Shown here: positions 26,430 to 36,263 of the stretch, piece by piece
Layout: every line of letters starts with the position of its first letter
Numbering within the stretch: the stretch's first letter is position 1
Assembly: GCA_947499545.1 (NCBI GenBank)
Contig: CANMOZ010000004.1
Location: forward strand, 179,501 to 243,500
Direction of reading: 5' to 3'
Origin: an uncultured Saccharospirillaceae bacterium
Lineage (GTDB): Bacteria > Pseudomonadota > Gammaproteobacteria > Pseudomonadales > Oceanobacteraceae
DNA: 64,000 bases
Position numbers and translations under genes: made by a program
The notes under the pieces: generated by a model
Databases searched by the model: none
What the model was told of the DNA's origin: nothing
What the model saw: only the letters and a program-made list of their open reading frames with translations

Positions 26430-29324
26430 ATGGATGCTCGGCAGGTGGACCCAATAAAACCAACCTGGCAACGTTGGCTTTATAAACAACGCCAAAAATG
26501 CCAGCTTTTAGTAAGCTGGCTTCTCCTGTTCAGTGTGCCATTCCCTCTTGGAGCGGCTGAAGATGCTCAGCCGCTTACTGAAAATTCGGACGTCAGAATT
26601 ATCGTCGATATTTCTGGCAGCATGAAACAAAACGATCCGAATAACCTTCGCATTCCTGCCGTAAAGCTGTTGATTAAGCTTTTGCCTGAGGGCAGTCAGG
26701 CCGGCATATGGACCTATGGGCAGTGGGTCAATATGTTGGTGCCGTTATCCAAAGTCAACACGCAATGGAAAGAAAATGCGATTGCCAGCATCGAGGGGAT
26801 TAGATCTGTTGGTCTGAGAACCAATATTGGCGAAGCCCTAGAAAAAGCGACATGGAAACTAGGAAATGATACGGGTTATAAGCAAAGCGTCATCTTATTA
26901 ACGGACGGTATCGTTGATATTGCCCCTGACACTGATGCTCGACAAACAGACAAAAACCAAGCAGAGCGCAATCGCATATTAAGTCAGATAGCGCTCCAAT
27001 ATCAGAAACTTGGTACAACCATACACTCCATTGCTTTGTCCCCCTCGTCTGATATTGAAATGATGCGCGAGTTGGCTGCTCGGACAGGTGGAACCCACTT
27101 CGTTGCAAATAAAGCAGATGATTTACTGAGAGTTTTTGCAAAAGCGTATCAGGGAGCAGTGCCGACTGAGCAGGTTCCACTTAAGAAGAACCGTTTTTCC
27201 ATTGATGCGGGTATTCGTGAATTCACAGCGCTTATTTTTAGAGCGCCTGGCTCAAAACCAACAGAGCTGATTAATCCAGGGGGCGATCGATTAACCGAGA
27301 TACACCAAAATGAATCATTGAAGTGGTACTCAGAGCGAAATTTTGACCTGATTACGGTCTCTAATCCGCATGAAGGTGAGTGGGAAATTGATGGAGAGCT
27401 AGATCCGGATAATCGCATCTTGGTCGTCAGTGATTTAATGCTCAATGTTCGAAATGTCCCAGAGAATATCGCGCCTGGCGACAAAATTGACCTCGAAGCT
27501 TTTCTTCATGAAGACGGTAAAATTTTAACGCATCAAGCGTTTTTAAAACTAATGTCAGTGGAACTTCGGGTGACTCAGGAAGGAGGTCGCTCAGGCGCTA
27601 AGCTGATCTCCAACCCAGACGCACCGCCAGAGGATGGGATTTATAGAGAAGGCTTGTATCGTCTAAGTAAAGAAGGCACTTACGAGTTGCAGGTGACAGT
27701 TGACGGTAAAACTTTTCAACGCCAAAAGACAGAGTACGTCACCTTGCGAGACCCGCTTCAAATAGAAGTAGAAGCGGATATGGTGGGGACGCCAGAAGAA
27801 ATTTATCGGGTGAAAATCACGCCCTATAGTTCGAATATTGATACTTTGGCAACGAAAGTGATTGCCAAAGTGAGTGGCCCGGAAAGTTACAGCATCATTC
27901 AGGCAGCAAGAAAGAATGAAGAGGGCCAATGGCAGGTGGTTGTTAAACCTGTTAGAGGGGTAGGTGATTATGAGGTCGCCCTTAATGTCCGTGGAAAAAA
28001 CATTGATGCTACGGACTTCCAGCTAAAACCGGAACCAATACCTTTGTCTTTCCCTGTCCCAGCAGACTTCAAGCCCTATATCGTAGGAAAACCACCTGTT
28101 GAGGAAGTGAGAGAGGAGGTGGCAGAAGAAACCGTCGAAGAACCTAAAGTTGAAAGCATTGATGAACCTGAAAGTACGGCCCCCGATATTGAATCCATAG
28201 AAGGTGAGCCTGAAGAACCTGGGACTGTAGAGGAGACTGAAGAAGCAGGAGGAACAACAGAGTCTGAGGAAATAACGAAAGAAGGTGACCAAGAAGCAAC
28301 TGGTGAAGAGAATGATACTGGTGAGGCGGCTGTAGATCAGACAGAAACTGAAGCAAATGAAACAACAGAAGAAGCTGTCGAAGAGGAACAAGCAACAGAA
28401 GAATCGTCCTACCTATGGCTCTATATTTTATTTGGTCTTTTGATGCTTGGGGCAGCAGGTGGTGGGTATTTCTTATACCGTTGGATGTTAAATAAAGAGA
28501 AATCGAGCGATAAATCAAGTGATAGTGATGATCTAGACTCCGACATTGATGATTTAGACGATGACTTGGATGATGATGAAGATCTTGGGGGGGAGGTTGA
28601 CGGAGGTGATGATGAACCAATAGTTGCATCAGAAGGTAGTGATGCCGATGAGCCAAAAAAATCTCCTGACGCTTCAACTGATGAAGAAGAAAAAGAACCT
28701 GAAGAAGAATTTGATGAAGATTTTGACCTCAGCACCACTGATGATGACGAAACCATCACCCTCAATAATGAAGCACCTGTAAGGCCAGAAGAGGGGCGTC
28801 CTAGAGAAGAGGAAGCCGAGGAACAGCCTCCTATCCCGACGGAATCAATAAGCGAACCTGAAAGCCCTGCACCTGAGCCTCCAGTTGAGGAAAAAGTGGT
28901 TGATTCTGAAGTAGCAGCTTCAGAAACAGCTCCAGCGGCAGCCGTTCCTGATGATGACTTTGATATAAGCCCAGAACAAGAGGAGCCAAAGGCGGAACCA
29001 CCTGAAGAGCCCGAGCCCCCTAAGGAACCCGAACCGCCATTAGAATCGACGGATGAAGACGAAATGCCAGTCGATATGGATGAGGGTGGGGAGGACTTGC
29101 CCGAGGCCGAAGATATTGATGATGTGGATGTTAATGAGCTAATGGAAGAATTGGATCAAGAGCTTGGCGATCAAGCAATTGATGATTTAGACGATGTAGA
29201 TATCGAAAGTTTGGTTGAACGCTCTGGTGATGTTACAGATGATGAGTTGGACGATATTGATGTAGAAGAATTAATGCGTGAGATGGAGCGTGAAGAAGAT
29301 GAAGACGATAAAAAAAGCACTTAA
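26430..29324 (+). CDS. VWA-domain membrane protein, TIGR03503-like, with acidic tail
   Basis: A 964-aa single-pass membrane protein. It has an N-terminal signal sequence (about 24-42) and a von Willebrand A domain (about 54-235) with intact MIDAS: D60-x-S62-x-S64 in DISGSMKQNDP, the threonine in RTNIGEAL and the aspartate in LLTDGIVD. A beta-rich periplasmic region runs to about 555. An acidic Glu/Pro linker (about 560-658), one TM helix (661-684) and a 280-residue, extremely Asp/Glu-rich cytoplasmic tail follow. The first part resembles the TIGR03503 family of Vibrio and relatives, which is much shorter; the linker, TM and tail are extra. The function is unknown. It is 20 bp behind the three-TM gene and 42 bp before the PilZ gene. 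Confidence 0.85.
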   Translation: MDARQVDPIKPTWQRWLYKQRQKCQLLVSWLLLFSVPFPLGAAEDAQPLTENSDVRIIVDISGSMKQNDPNNLRIPAVKLLIKLLPEGSQAGIWTYGQWVNMLVPLSKVNTQWKENAIASIEGIRSVGLRTNIGEALEKATWKLGNDTGYKQSVILLTDGIVDIAPDTDARQTDKNQAERNRILSQIALQYQKLGTTIHSIALSPSSDIEMMRELAARTGGTHFVANKADDLLRVFAKAYQGAVPTEQVPLKKNRFSIDAGIREFTALIFRAPGSKPTELINPGGDRLTEIHQNESLKWYSERNFDLITVSNPHEGEWEIDGELDPDNRILVVSDLMLNVRNVPENIAPGDKIDLEAFLHEDGKILTHQAFLKLMSVELRVTQEGGRSGAKLISNPDAPPEDGIYREGLYRLSKEGTYELQVTVDGKTFQRQKTEYVTLRDPLQIEVEADMVGTPEEIYRVKITPYSSNIDTLATKVIAKVSGPESYSIIQAARKNEEGQWQVVVKPVRGVGDYEVALNVRGKNIDATDFQLKPEPIPLSFPVPADFKPYIVGKPPVEEVREEVAEETVEEPKVESIDEPESTAPDIESIEGEPEEPGTVEETEEAGGTTESEEITKEGDQEATGEENDTGEAAVDQTETEANETTEEAVEEEQATEESSYLWLYILFGLLMLGAAGGGYFLYRWMLNKEKSSDKSSDSDDLDSDIDDLDDDLDDDEDLGGEVDGGDDEPIVASEGSDADEPKKSPDASTDEEEKEPEEEFDEDFDLSTTDDDETITLNNEAPVRPEEGRPREEEAEEQPPIPTESISEPESPAPEPPVEEKVVDSEVAASETAPAAAVPDDDFDISPEQEEPKAEPPEEPEPPKEPEPPLESTDEDEMPVDMDEGGEDLPEAEDIDDVDVNELMEELDQELGDQAIDDLDDVDIESLVERSGDVTDDELDDIDVEELMREMEREEDEDDKKST

Positions 29325-29366
29325 ATCCGATTAATCTTGTCCAAACCAATTCATTAACTCATTAAT

Positions 29367-30032
29367 ATGACCACCTCATTTGAAGAACTCTGTTTGCTAC
29401 CAGGGCAACCGCTAATCATAGAGCTGGACTCCTATGGCTCATTTCGTGATAAATCGCTTTACATTGGCATGAAGCATAATGGCAGTTTGCTGATAACAAC
29501 GCCCATAGTGAACGGTTCAACGATTCCCGTCCAAGTGGGGCAGCACCTGAATATACGATTCTTTGCTAATCAAGCCAATTGTGCCTGTGCCTTTCGAACG
29601 GAAGTCCTTTATGTGAGCAAAAACCCTTATGGTCATTTGCATATTGCAGTGCCAGAGAGCTTAGAAATTGGCGAAGTTAGAAACTCTACAAGAGCAAGAG
29701 TACACATTAAAGCACAGTTAGTATTTGGCAAAGAAGATTCGGCAGACGGTGAAAAACGAAAGCAAGTATGTGAAGTGTTAGATCTCAGTGTAAATGGCGC
29801 GAAAGTTGAAAGCGATGAACCGATGGGGCGAAACGGTGTTATGGTAACCCTGCTCATGAAGCTAAAGCTACATGAAATACGTAGAGTGATTAGAGTAGAA
29901 GCTGAAATAAAATCTTTAACACATGATGAACGGCGGAGTATGTACCGTGCAGGTTTGCAATTTAAATCCTTGAGTGAAACAGATCGCTTGATGCTATATG
30001 CCTTTGTTTATGCACATCTTTTTGAATCCTAG
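29367..30032 (+). CDS. PilZ-domain c-di-GMP-binding protein
   Basis: A 221-aa cytoplasmic protein with a YcgR-like N-terminal domain (about 1-105) and a C-terminal PilZ domain (about 108-215). The c-di-GMP signature is present: the RxxxR box in RNSTRARVHI and D-x-S-x-x-G in DLSVNGAKVES. YcgR proteins brake flagella when c-di-GMP is high; whether this one does so is inferred. It lies between the VWA protein and dgt. Its stop codon abuts the AGGAGG site of dgt, so the two are tightly coupled. Confidence 0.9.
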   Translation: MTTSFEELCLLPGQPLIIELDSYGSFRDKSLYIGMKHNGSLLITTPIVNGSTIPVQVGQHLNIRFFANQANCACAFRTEVLYVSKNPYGHLHIAVPESLEIGEVRNSTRARVHIKAQLVFGKEDSADGEKRKQVCEVLDLSVNGAKVESDEPMGRNGVMVTLLMKLKLHEIRRVIRVEAEIKSLTHDERRSMYRAGLQFKSLSETDRLMLYAFVYAHLFES

Positions 30033-30041
30033 GAGGCAATA

Positions 30042-31346
30042 ATGCCGATGGAATGGCAAAAGCTATTAAGTTCACAGCGGCTAATTGAAAATCAAAAATT
30101 ATCTAAGTTTGAAGAACCTCTTCGTTCCCCATTCCATAAAGACCAAGATAAAATACTGTTTTCGAGTGCATTTAGAAGACTTGAGAAAAAAACGCAAGCA
30201 CAGCCATTTCCTATGAATGATCATGCTCATAGTCGATTGACTCATAGTCTTGAAGTGAGTTGTGTAGGCCGTAGTCTTGGAACTAGAGTGGGGTTTCATG
30301 TCCGTTCAGAATTACCCGAAAATATTACGCCTCAAGATGTTGGAGCAATTGTTCAGGCAGCTTGTTTAGCTCATGATATAGGAAATCCACCTTTTGGGCA
30401 TACGGGCGAAGATGCGATGCGCCAATGGTTTTCTTATGAGAAAAATGCACCCTATTTAGAAGGGCTTTCTGAAGCCCAGAGTGAAGATTTTCGAACATTT
30501 GAAGGGAATGCACAAGGATTGAGAGTGATTACGCAGCATGAATATCATCGCTTTGAAGGAGGTATGCACTTAACGTTAGCTACTCTTGGTGCATTCCTTA
30601 AATACCCTTGGACAGTCAAGCATAAAGAAAAAGGGAAGTTTGGGTGCTATCAGTCTGAACTCCCAATTCTGAAGGCTATTACAAAGCAACTAGGATTAAT
30701 AGCGAAGAAAGATGATCGCTGGGTAAGGCACCCATTAGCCTATTTAATGGAAGCGGCTGATGATATTTGTTACGCACTACTTGATCTTGAAGATGGAGTA
30801 GAAATGGGGCTGATTTCTCAAGAAGAAGTAGAAACCCTATTGGCTAAAATCAATCCAGAAGGCTTTTCAAAGAAACATAGCACAAAGAACACAAAATTAT
30901 CCCTTATGCGAGGGCCTGTATTTGAAGCATTAGTTGAAGAAATTGGTGACACTTTCAATAAACATGAAAAAACAATGCTAAAGGGTGAATTTGAAGGTGA
31001 TATCATTTCTATGTGCAAGTCAGATATTTCTGACAGCATTAAGAAAGCAAAAACACTGGCTCATGAAAAAATTTTCCAAAATGAACAAAAGATGACCGTT
31101 GAAATAGGGGCTTATGCAACTCTGAGTGGGTTGCTAGATTTGTTTATAGGGGCCGTTGATGAATTATTGTCAGGAAAATCAATTTCATATAGGCACGATC
31201 GTGCTTTAAAAATGATTGGTAGGCATGCACCAGAAAAAGGTTGGGATAAGTATGAAGCTTATCAAAGAATAGTTGATTACATCGGTGGAATGACAGATCA
31301 GTTTGCCATCAACCTCGCACAACATGTACGAGGTTTGCGATATTGA
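30042..31346 (+). CDS. dgt: dGTPase (deoxyguanosinetriphosphate triphosphohydrolase-like)
   Basis: HD-domain enzyme that hydrolyses dGTP to deoxyguanosine and triphosphate. It has 434 aa; E. coli Dgt is 505, while many family members are near 440. Metal ligands are visible in HSRLTHSLEVSCVGR and AHDIGNPPFGHTGEDAM, and a later aspartate in EAADDICYALLDLED. N-terminal SPFHKDQDKILFSSAFRRLEKKTQ is the nucleotide-binding stretch of the family. A perfect AGGAGG precedes the ATG. The gene ends one base before the convergent siderophore operon ends, with no terminator between them. Confidence 0.93.
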   Translation: MPMEWQKLLSSQRLIENQKLSKFEEPLRSPFHKDQDKILFSSAFRRLEKKTQAQPFPMNDHAHSRLTHSLEVSCVGRSLGTRVGFHVRSELPENITPQDVGAIVQAACLAHDIGNPPFGHTGEDAMRQWFSYEKNAPYLEGLSEAQSEDFRTFEGNAQGLRVITQHEYHRFEGGMHLTLATLGAFLKYPWTVKHKEKGKFGCYQSELPILKAITKQLGLIAKKDDRWVRHPLAYLMEAADDICYALLDLEDGVEMGLISQEEVETLLAKINPEGFSKKHSTKNTKLSLMRGPVFEALVEEIGDTFNKHEKTMLKGEFEGDIISMCKSDISDSIKKAKTLAHEKIFQNEQKMTVEIGAYATLSGLLDLFIGAVDELLSGKSISYRHDRALKMIGRHAPEKGWDKYEAYQRIVDYIGGMTDQFAINLAQHVRGLRY

Positions 31347-31347
31347 T

Positions 31348-33672
31348 TTAGAAAGAATGGGTTGATTCGTCAACATTTTTGAATGGAGAAATTGGATTTT
31401 TTAAGTAACCAGAAAACTGTAAACCAGCAGCCTGATCATCTAAATTTAACATGTGTTGATTGTTAGATAATTGCAGCCTGTTTAGGCAGGATAATTCAAA
31501 CTTGTCAGTAAATAGATCGTACTTTTCATACTGTTTTTTAAACTCTGGATGAGAAGATTGATAATCTCTTATGCATGATGCCACCAACTGCCAAAAATTG
31601 GTGGCTGGGTAATTCATAGATTCATATAAGTATTGACTTAAGTACCTGAAAAATGAATCAAATACATCTATAAGAATCGATAAAATTTTCAAATGACATG
31701 GAATTCGCATTTTAATCCTTGATATCGATTTGGGAATATCAACTTGATCACCCATGACCACAATTTCCTCGCCAATGTCTTTCATGAAAATAGACGTTGG
31801 AACAAAGTCTTCTAAAACAAGGATGACGTTTTCGCCGTGTGGCATAAACACCAATTCATATTTAAAAAAGCAGTGCAGAATAGGTTTTAGATAGGCTTCC
31901 AGGTAGCTATAAATCCAGTCATCTATACTTTTGTTCGATGCAAGAATCAGCTCTTTAACGAAAGATACACCTTGAGTATCTTTGTGTAAAAGAGCCGCCA
32001 TGGTTATAATTCGTTGATTAGCATCAACTAATGGAACTGGGCTTTCACGCCATAATGCTGCCATCATTTTTTTATAGGGGTTTGTTTTGGAATCGTAATT
32101 TTCATAAATTGGATGGCGATACCCAATAGATGCCATTTCCCTTAACATTTTAAAATTAAGGGTTTGTAAATATTGATCATGTTGAATCAAATTATAGAGC
32201 CATTGGTTGATTGGAGGGGTTGATTGCATGTAATCAGGCGATAGCCCCCGCACAAATCCCATATTAAGGATAGATAGAGCAACCTTTATATAGGGCGATG
32301 TGGGCTGTGTTTTGTTGAATAACGTTCTAATGGATTGTTGAGCTTGATACTGATCAATGCTTTTCCCTAAATAGACAATATTCTTTTTCAGAATTTCATC
32401 AGCAAAAGCAATGCTTAGTTTATTTCTCCATTGCCATGGATGGACAGGAAACAAAATATAATCAGATGGATTAAGATCTAAATCTTTTAGCTGCCTATTA
32501 AAGTTTGACTGTTCTCTTTCAGATAAAGAGCTGTTGATTATGTCTTGATAACTAATGGATGTAAAGCATGTGAATTCAGTATTATTCTTATGTGTTGCCA
32601 CCCAGACCAAAGAGAATTCTGTTCCTGTTTCTGGAGCAAATGTTAGATAATCTTCTTGAGTGAAGCCAATTCGACCATTATTGGCTATAAAGCTTGGATG
32701 ACCTTCCGTCATTGAACTTTCAACAATCTGGAAATCTGCATGCAAAAGATCCTGAGATGAAAAAAGTGTATTTTTGAATTTATAAAATAGACTACTTAAC
32801 GTGGATTGAATTTCCCCAATGTAGGTTGGAATCAGAGAGGGATTGATATTTAACTGATGTTTAAACTCTATTACCGCACTCAAAACGTCAAGGTTATCTG
32901 ATTCAGATTTGGTAATGCTATTTGGATTTATAACCCAATGATCCAAAGGTAGGATTGTAGCATCAAATGTATAAAAGATGGATTCATTATCCGTTTTGCA
33001 TATATAAGAGCCGATTTTTGAGTGGGGTTGAGCTTTTAACAATCGTTCATGCAATCCTTCAGAAAGCAACTTGGCTAACATATGTCTATTCGCTTTATCA
33101 TAGAGCCTTTTTGAATGGTTGTTAATGGTACCCTTATTAAGGTTTCTCGGTTGGTAATTGTACTTGGAAAGAATTGCAAGAAATGCTCTTTTGTTGGGTA
33201 AATTAACCGTCTTAAAATAGTTGAAACCCACCTTTTTATTAAGCTTATGAATTTTGTTGTTTCTACAGTCTGGCTCAACGATTATTCGTGATGTGTTTAG
33301 CTCGTTAAAGTGAAATTCTAAGACGAATCTCATGACATACTCGCTGAACCCTTTAATAGGAGACTCTGTTGGTGCGAGTAGTATGTGAATACCTTTATCA
33401 CCGAATTTATAATCGTAGTGTATATCTAGATATTCGTTTTTAGGGTCGTAACTTTCAAATAAAAACTGGGGTTTTCCTTGCACTAAACCAATGAATACAT
33501 GAGCTGTCTTGAGTATTTCATCATAAGTATGATTGATGTCATTAATGCTTGCATCTTGCAATCCCCAGTAGGCTGCTTTAGACGATGTTACCCAGCTGTA
33601 GATTAGGCTTAGATCATTTGGCCACTTGAGAGGGCGGCAACTGATATCAAATAAAGGCATAGAAATATTCAT
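31348..33672 (-). CDS. Fused N-acyltransferase/NIS siderophore synthetase (BibC-like)
   Basis: A 774-aa two-module enzyme. Residues about 10-175 are a GNAT-like acyltransferase of the IucB/DesC type (ending LNKKVGFNYFKTVNLPNKRA). Residues about 200-750 are an IucA/IucC-type NIS synthetase with the type C ATP-binding signature EGHPSFIANNGRIGF, FPVHPWQWRNK and the MPHGENVILVLED segment. The predicted reactions are acylation (succinylation in characterised systems) of an N-hydroxydiamine, then condensation and macrocyclisation of two units. The same fusion is known as BibC in bisucaberin biosynthesis, whereas DesC and DesD are separate proteins. It is the last gene of a four-gene minus-strand operon, 5 bp after the MFS gene. 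Confidence 0.92.
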   Translation of the reverse strand: MNISMPLFDISCRPLKWPNDLSLIYSWVTSSKAAYWGLQDASINDINHTYDEILKTAHVFIGLVQGKPQFLFESYDPKNEYLDIHYDYKFGDKGIHILLAPTESPIKGFSEYVMRFVLEFHFNELNTSRIIVEPDCRNNKIHKLNKKVGFNYFKTVNLPNKRAFLAILSKYNYQPRNLNKGTINNHSKRLYDKANRHMLAKLLSEGLHERLLKAQPHSKIGSYICKTDNESIFYTFDATILPLDHWVINPNSITKSESDNLDVLSAVIEFKHQLNINPSLIPTYIGEIQSTLSSLFYKFKNTLFSSQDLLHADFQIVESSMTEGHPSFIANNGRIGFTQEDYLTFAPETGTEFSLVWVATHKNNTEFTCFTSISYQDIINSSLSEREQSNFNRQLKDLDLNPSDYILFPVHPWQWRNKLSIAFADEILKKNIVYLGKSIDQYQAQQSIRTLFNKTQPTSPYIKVALSILNMGFVRGLSPDYMQSTPPINQWLYNLIQHDQYLQTLNFKMLREMASIGYRHPIYENYDSKTNPYKKMMAALWRESPVPLVDANQRIITMAALLHKDTQGVSFVKELILASNKSIDDWIYSYLEAYLKPILHCFFKYELVFMPHGENVILVLEDFVPTSIFMKDIGEEIVVMGDQVDIPKSISRIKMRIPCHLKILSILIDVFDSFFRYLSQYLYESMNYPATNFWQLVASCIRDYQSSHPEFKKQYEKYDLFTDKFELSCLNRLQLSNNQHMLNLDDQAAGLQFSGYLKNPISPFKNVDESTHSF

Positions 33673-33677
33673 AAGTA

Positions 33678-34883
33678 TTAACTATTTAATGTGAATGTTG
33701 GCGGGTTTTTTTGAGATGAATCAAGAAGAGAGTGCTTGAGAATTAGCGTGAAAATAAATGTTAAACAAAGCCCAAAAGTTGAAATATGGAATAGAGTGCG
33801 CAGCTCAAATTCCGATGCTATAATTCCTGCAGAGAATCCGGCTATTAAAGTGCCTATGCCTTGAAATAGATGTAGAACACTATAATACCTTTCATGGTTT
33901 TCTGGTTGGTTGTAATAAAATACGCAATGATCAATCAATATCATTACCTGAAATAGAGCAAAGCCAAATAAAATTCTTCCAGAAATGATGCAAGCTATGT
34001 TTGGATTAGACTGAAGTGAAATCCCTATTATCCCATAGATTATGTATAAGGGAATGGATGTGATAGGCGGCAAAATGTTCGGTCGATAATAGTTATAAAA
34101 AAGTGCACCTATACCTGTAATAGCGGTTAAGGAGAATGCACATGCTGATAAGACAGTTGAATGACTTCCTTTGTATACTTCTTCCCAATAAACAACAAAA
34201 AAAGGCCTTGGAAGCAGGATGCTGAAATAAAACAAAAAGCCAATAGTGGATAGCAGTAAAAGATGTTTGGGTTGGAAGCTGATTTTTATATCCTTCGTGT
34301 TGCCTAGCTCCGATATAATTTTTGCTGCTTCCGTTTTTTTGGTATGCAAATACAAGCACAATATTGCTTGCAAAATATCACCAGCAGACATTAGAAGGTA
34401 TATGTTTTTTGGATTTGTAGCCTCCATTACAAAGCCACCAATACAAGCCCCAAATATTATACCAAGATGCAATATCAATGTTAAAATTCCAATAGTATTT
34501 CCATGGCTTTGGGTGTTTTCAATTTTAATAATTAACGGATATATTAATAGAAAGCTTGATTTCAAAAAGTACATAAGAAAAGAGGCAAATAAGAAAAAAT
34601 ATAGGTTGTTGATGTAATAGCAATACACACCAAGAAGCGCGGATAATGACTGGGTTAGCATAAGCAAGCTGAAGGTTTCAACTCTTTTTGAAACCCAACC
34701 CCAGATTGGGAAGCCTATCAACACGATAAGCGTCATTGTTGCAAGATAATAACCTGTAAATATTGGCTTTATTATTCCAAATACCTGCTCGAAAAACATT
34801 GGAAAGAATGGCACCAGTAGTGAGTCGAAAACGACGGCACTAAAGGTAACTAAGATTAAGAGATGGTTCGTTTTTAACTTCAT
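33678..34883 (-). CDS. MFS transporter, probable siderophore exporter
   Basis: A 401-aa protein with about 12 hydrophobic helices and short loops, the major facilitator layout. Loop 2-3 contains GFPIWGWVSKRVET, the MFS motif A region. There is no sensor or enzyme domain. It lies between the N-hydroxylase gene (21 bp) and the acyltransferase/synthetase gene (5 bp) in the siderophore operon, so export of the finished hydroxamate is the likely role. This is inferred from position only. Confidence 0.85.
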   Translation of the reverse strand: MKLKTNHLLILVTFSAVVFDSLLVPFFPMFFEQVFGIIKPIFTGYYLATMTLIVLIGFPIWGWVSKRVETFSLLMLTQSLSALLGVYCYYINNLYFFLFASFLMYFLKSSFLLIYPLIIKIENTQSHGNTIGILTLILHLGIIFGACIGGFVMEATNPKNIYLLMSAGDILQAILCLYLHTKKTEAAKIISELGNTKDIKISFQPKHLLLLSTIGFLFYFSILLPRPFFVVYWEEVYKGSHSTVLSACAFSLTAITGIGALFYNYYRPNILPPITSIPLYIIYGIIGISLQSNPNIACIISGRILFGFALFQVMILIDHCVFYYNQPENHERYYSVLHLFQGIGTLIAGFSAGIIASEFELRTLFHISTFGLCLTFIFTLILKHSLLDSSQKNPPTFTLNS

Positions 34884-34904
34884 TTGTTAGTCAGTATATA
34901 GATG

Positions 34905-36263
34905 TTAAAGGTGTTCGGGTTGTTGATGATGGCTTCGGGAACTGTTAACTATGTTATTCCTTAGATTAGGTACACCAAAAGTTTGAAATGCGATTGATTC
35001 TTCAATAGGGTAGGGTGAGTAGCCTAATATTTTACTTAGAATAATAGAATTACGATAACACCCCATCCCAAGGTCAGGTGTAATAAAACCATGAGTATTG
35101 AACTCGGCATTTTGCACGAATATGTCAGTGCCTTCTAAATCAATGGCATAATGTTGATACGAATTAAACAGTCCTTCATCATTCCAGCGAATTCTAGAAC
35201 TAAGCCCAGATAAGTAAGGGGGTACTTGGTACTGGAAGCCTGTAGCGAAAATGACAAAGTCAGTGTCTAGTTCATATGAAGCATCTTGAATGTTGTGTTT
35301 AAAAGTTATACGTAGCTTCTCTGTGTTTGTGGTCTTTTTAAGCTTTATCACGTTTTGGAGAGTTGAATCAGACAATATTTGAATGTTATTTCCTCCATCC
35401 AAACTTTTTTCATACAATGCATCATAAATCTCATTTATGAGAGTTGCATTTATTCCCTTGTATAGTGGTCTACTATTAATGTTTAGTGAATTCCTAGCAT
35501 TCTGCTCTAAATTAAAAAAAAAATTTAAATAATCTGGTGAGGTAAGCTCAAGGGTGAGCTTTGTATATTCTAGAGGGAAGAATCGATTTGACCTTGTTAT
35601 CCAGTTTATTGAAATGGATTTTCTCTTTGATCGGTTTAATAAATCATAAAAAATCTCTGCAGCACTTTGACCGCTGCCAATCAGTGTCACAGAGCCCTGA
35701 TTTGAGATGTAATCAATATTTTGAATGTAATCTTTTGAATGAATCACGCTTTTTGAATCGAGGCTTGTATTGACTGGAATGTGGGGAGTGGGGCCTGTAC
35801 CTAGAACCAGTTTTTTTGCTTTAAATACTTTGCTTTCACCCGAGATGCTATTTATGGTTGTTAGTGAATATAGCTTTGATTGCTCATTGTAAACGATATT
35901 TGTGACTTTAACGTTAAATCTAATGGAATTCAATTTTTTTGATGCCCACTGGCAATAAAGGTTGTATTCCTTTCTTAGAATGAAAAAATTCTCCCTAATA
36001 TAAAATTGATATAACCTACCCGTTTCTTTCATATAGCTTAAAAAACTATATGGGTTGGTTGGATCTGCCATGGTGACCAAATCAGATAAAAATGGTGTCT
36101 GTAGGTGTACGCCATCTAACATCAAGCCTGGGTGCCAATCAAATTCACTGTTTTGCTCGAGAAAAATAGCATCAACCTTTTGTAAAGGAGCCGTTAGGCA
36201 CGCTAAACCTAGATTGAAAGGCCCTAAACCTACAGCAATAAAATCATAGTGTTTATCATTCAT
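34905..36263 (-). CDS. Lysine/ornithine-type N-monooxygenase (diamine N-hydroxylase)
   Basis: A class B flavin monooxygenase of the IucD/PvdA/DesB type, 452 aa. The FAD motif is AVGLGPFNLGLACL, followed by DWHPGLMLDGVHLQTPFLSDL (family signature), the NADPH motif LIGSGQSAAEIFYDLL and FATGFQYQVP near the C-terminus. It hydroxylates the terminal amine of a diamine before acylation. Given the upstream decarboxylase, the substrate is probably cadaverine or putrescine and not the amino acid itself. Its ATG overlaps the decarboxylase stop by 4 bp. Confidence 0.94.
   Translation of the reverse strand: MNDKHYDFIAVGLGPFNLGLACLTAPLQKVDAIFLEQNSEFDWHPGLMLDGVHLQTPFLSDLVTMADPTNPYSFLSYMKETGRLYQFYIRENFFILRKEYNLYCQWASKKLNSIRFNVKVTNIVYNEQSKLYSLTTINSISGESKVFKAKKLVLGTGPTPHIPVNTSLDSKSVIHSKDYIQNIDYISNQGSVTLIGSGQSAAEIFYDLLNRSKRKSISINWITRSNRFFPLEYTKLTLELTSPDYLNFFFNLEQNARNSLNINSRPLYKGINATLINEIYDALYEKSLDGGNNIQILSDSTLQNVIKLKKTTNTEKLRITFKHNIQDASYELDTDFVIFATGFQYQVPPYLSGLSSRIRWNDEGLFNSYQHYAIDLEGTDIFVQNAEFNTHGFITPDLGMGCYRNSIILSKILGYSPYPIEESIAFQTFGVPNLRNNIVNSSRSHHQQPEHL

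Noticed and set aside
28023-28765. Long minus-strand open frames opposite the VWA gene tail
   Set aside because: They are a by-product of the repetitive Asp/Glu codons on the plus strand; their products are low-complexity His/Leu/Ser strings.
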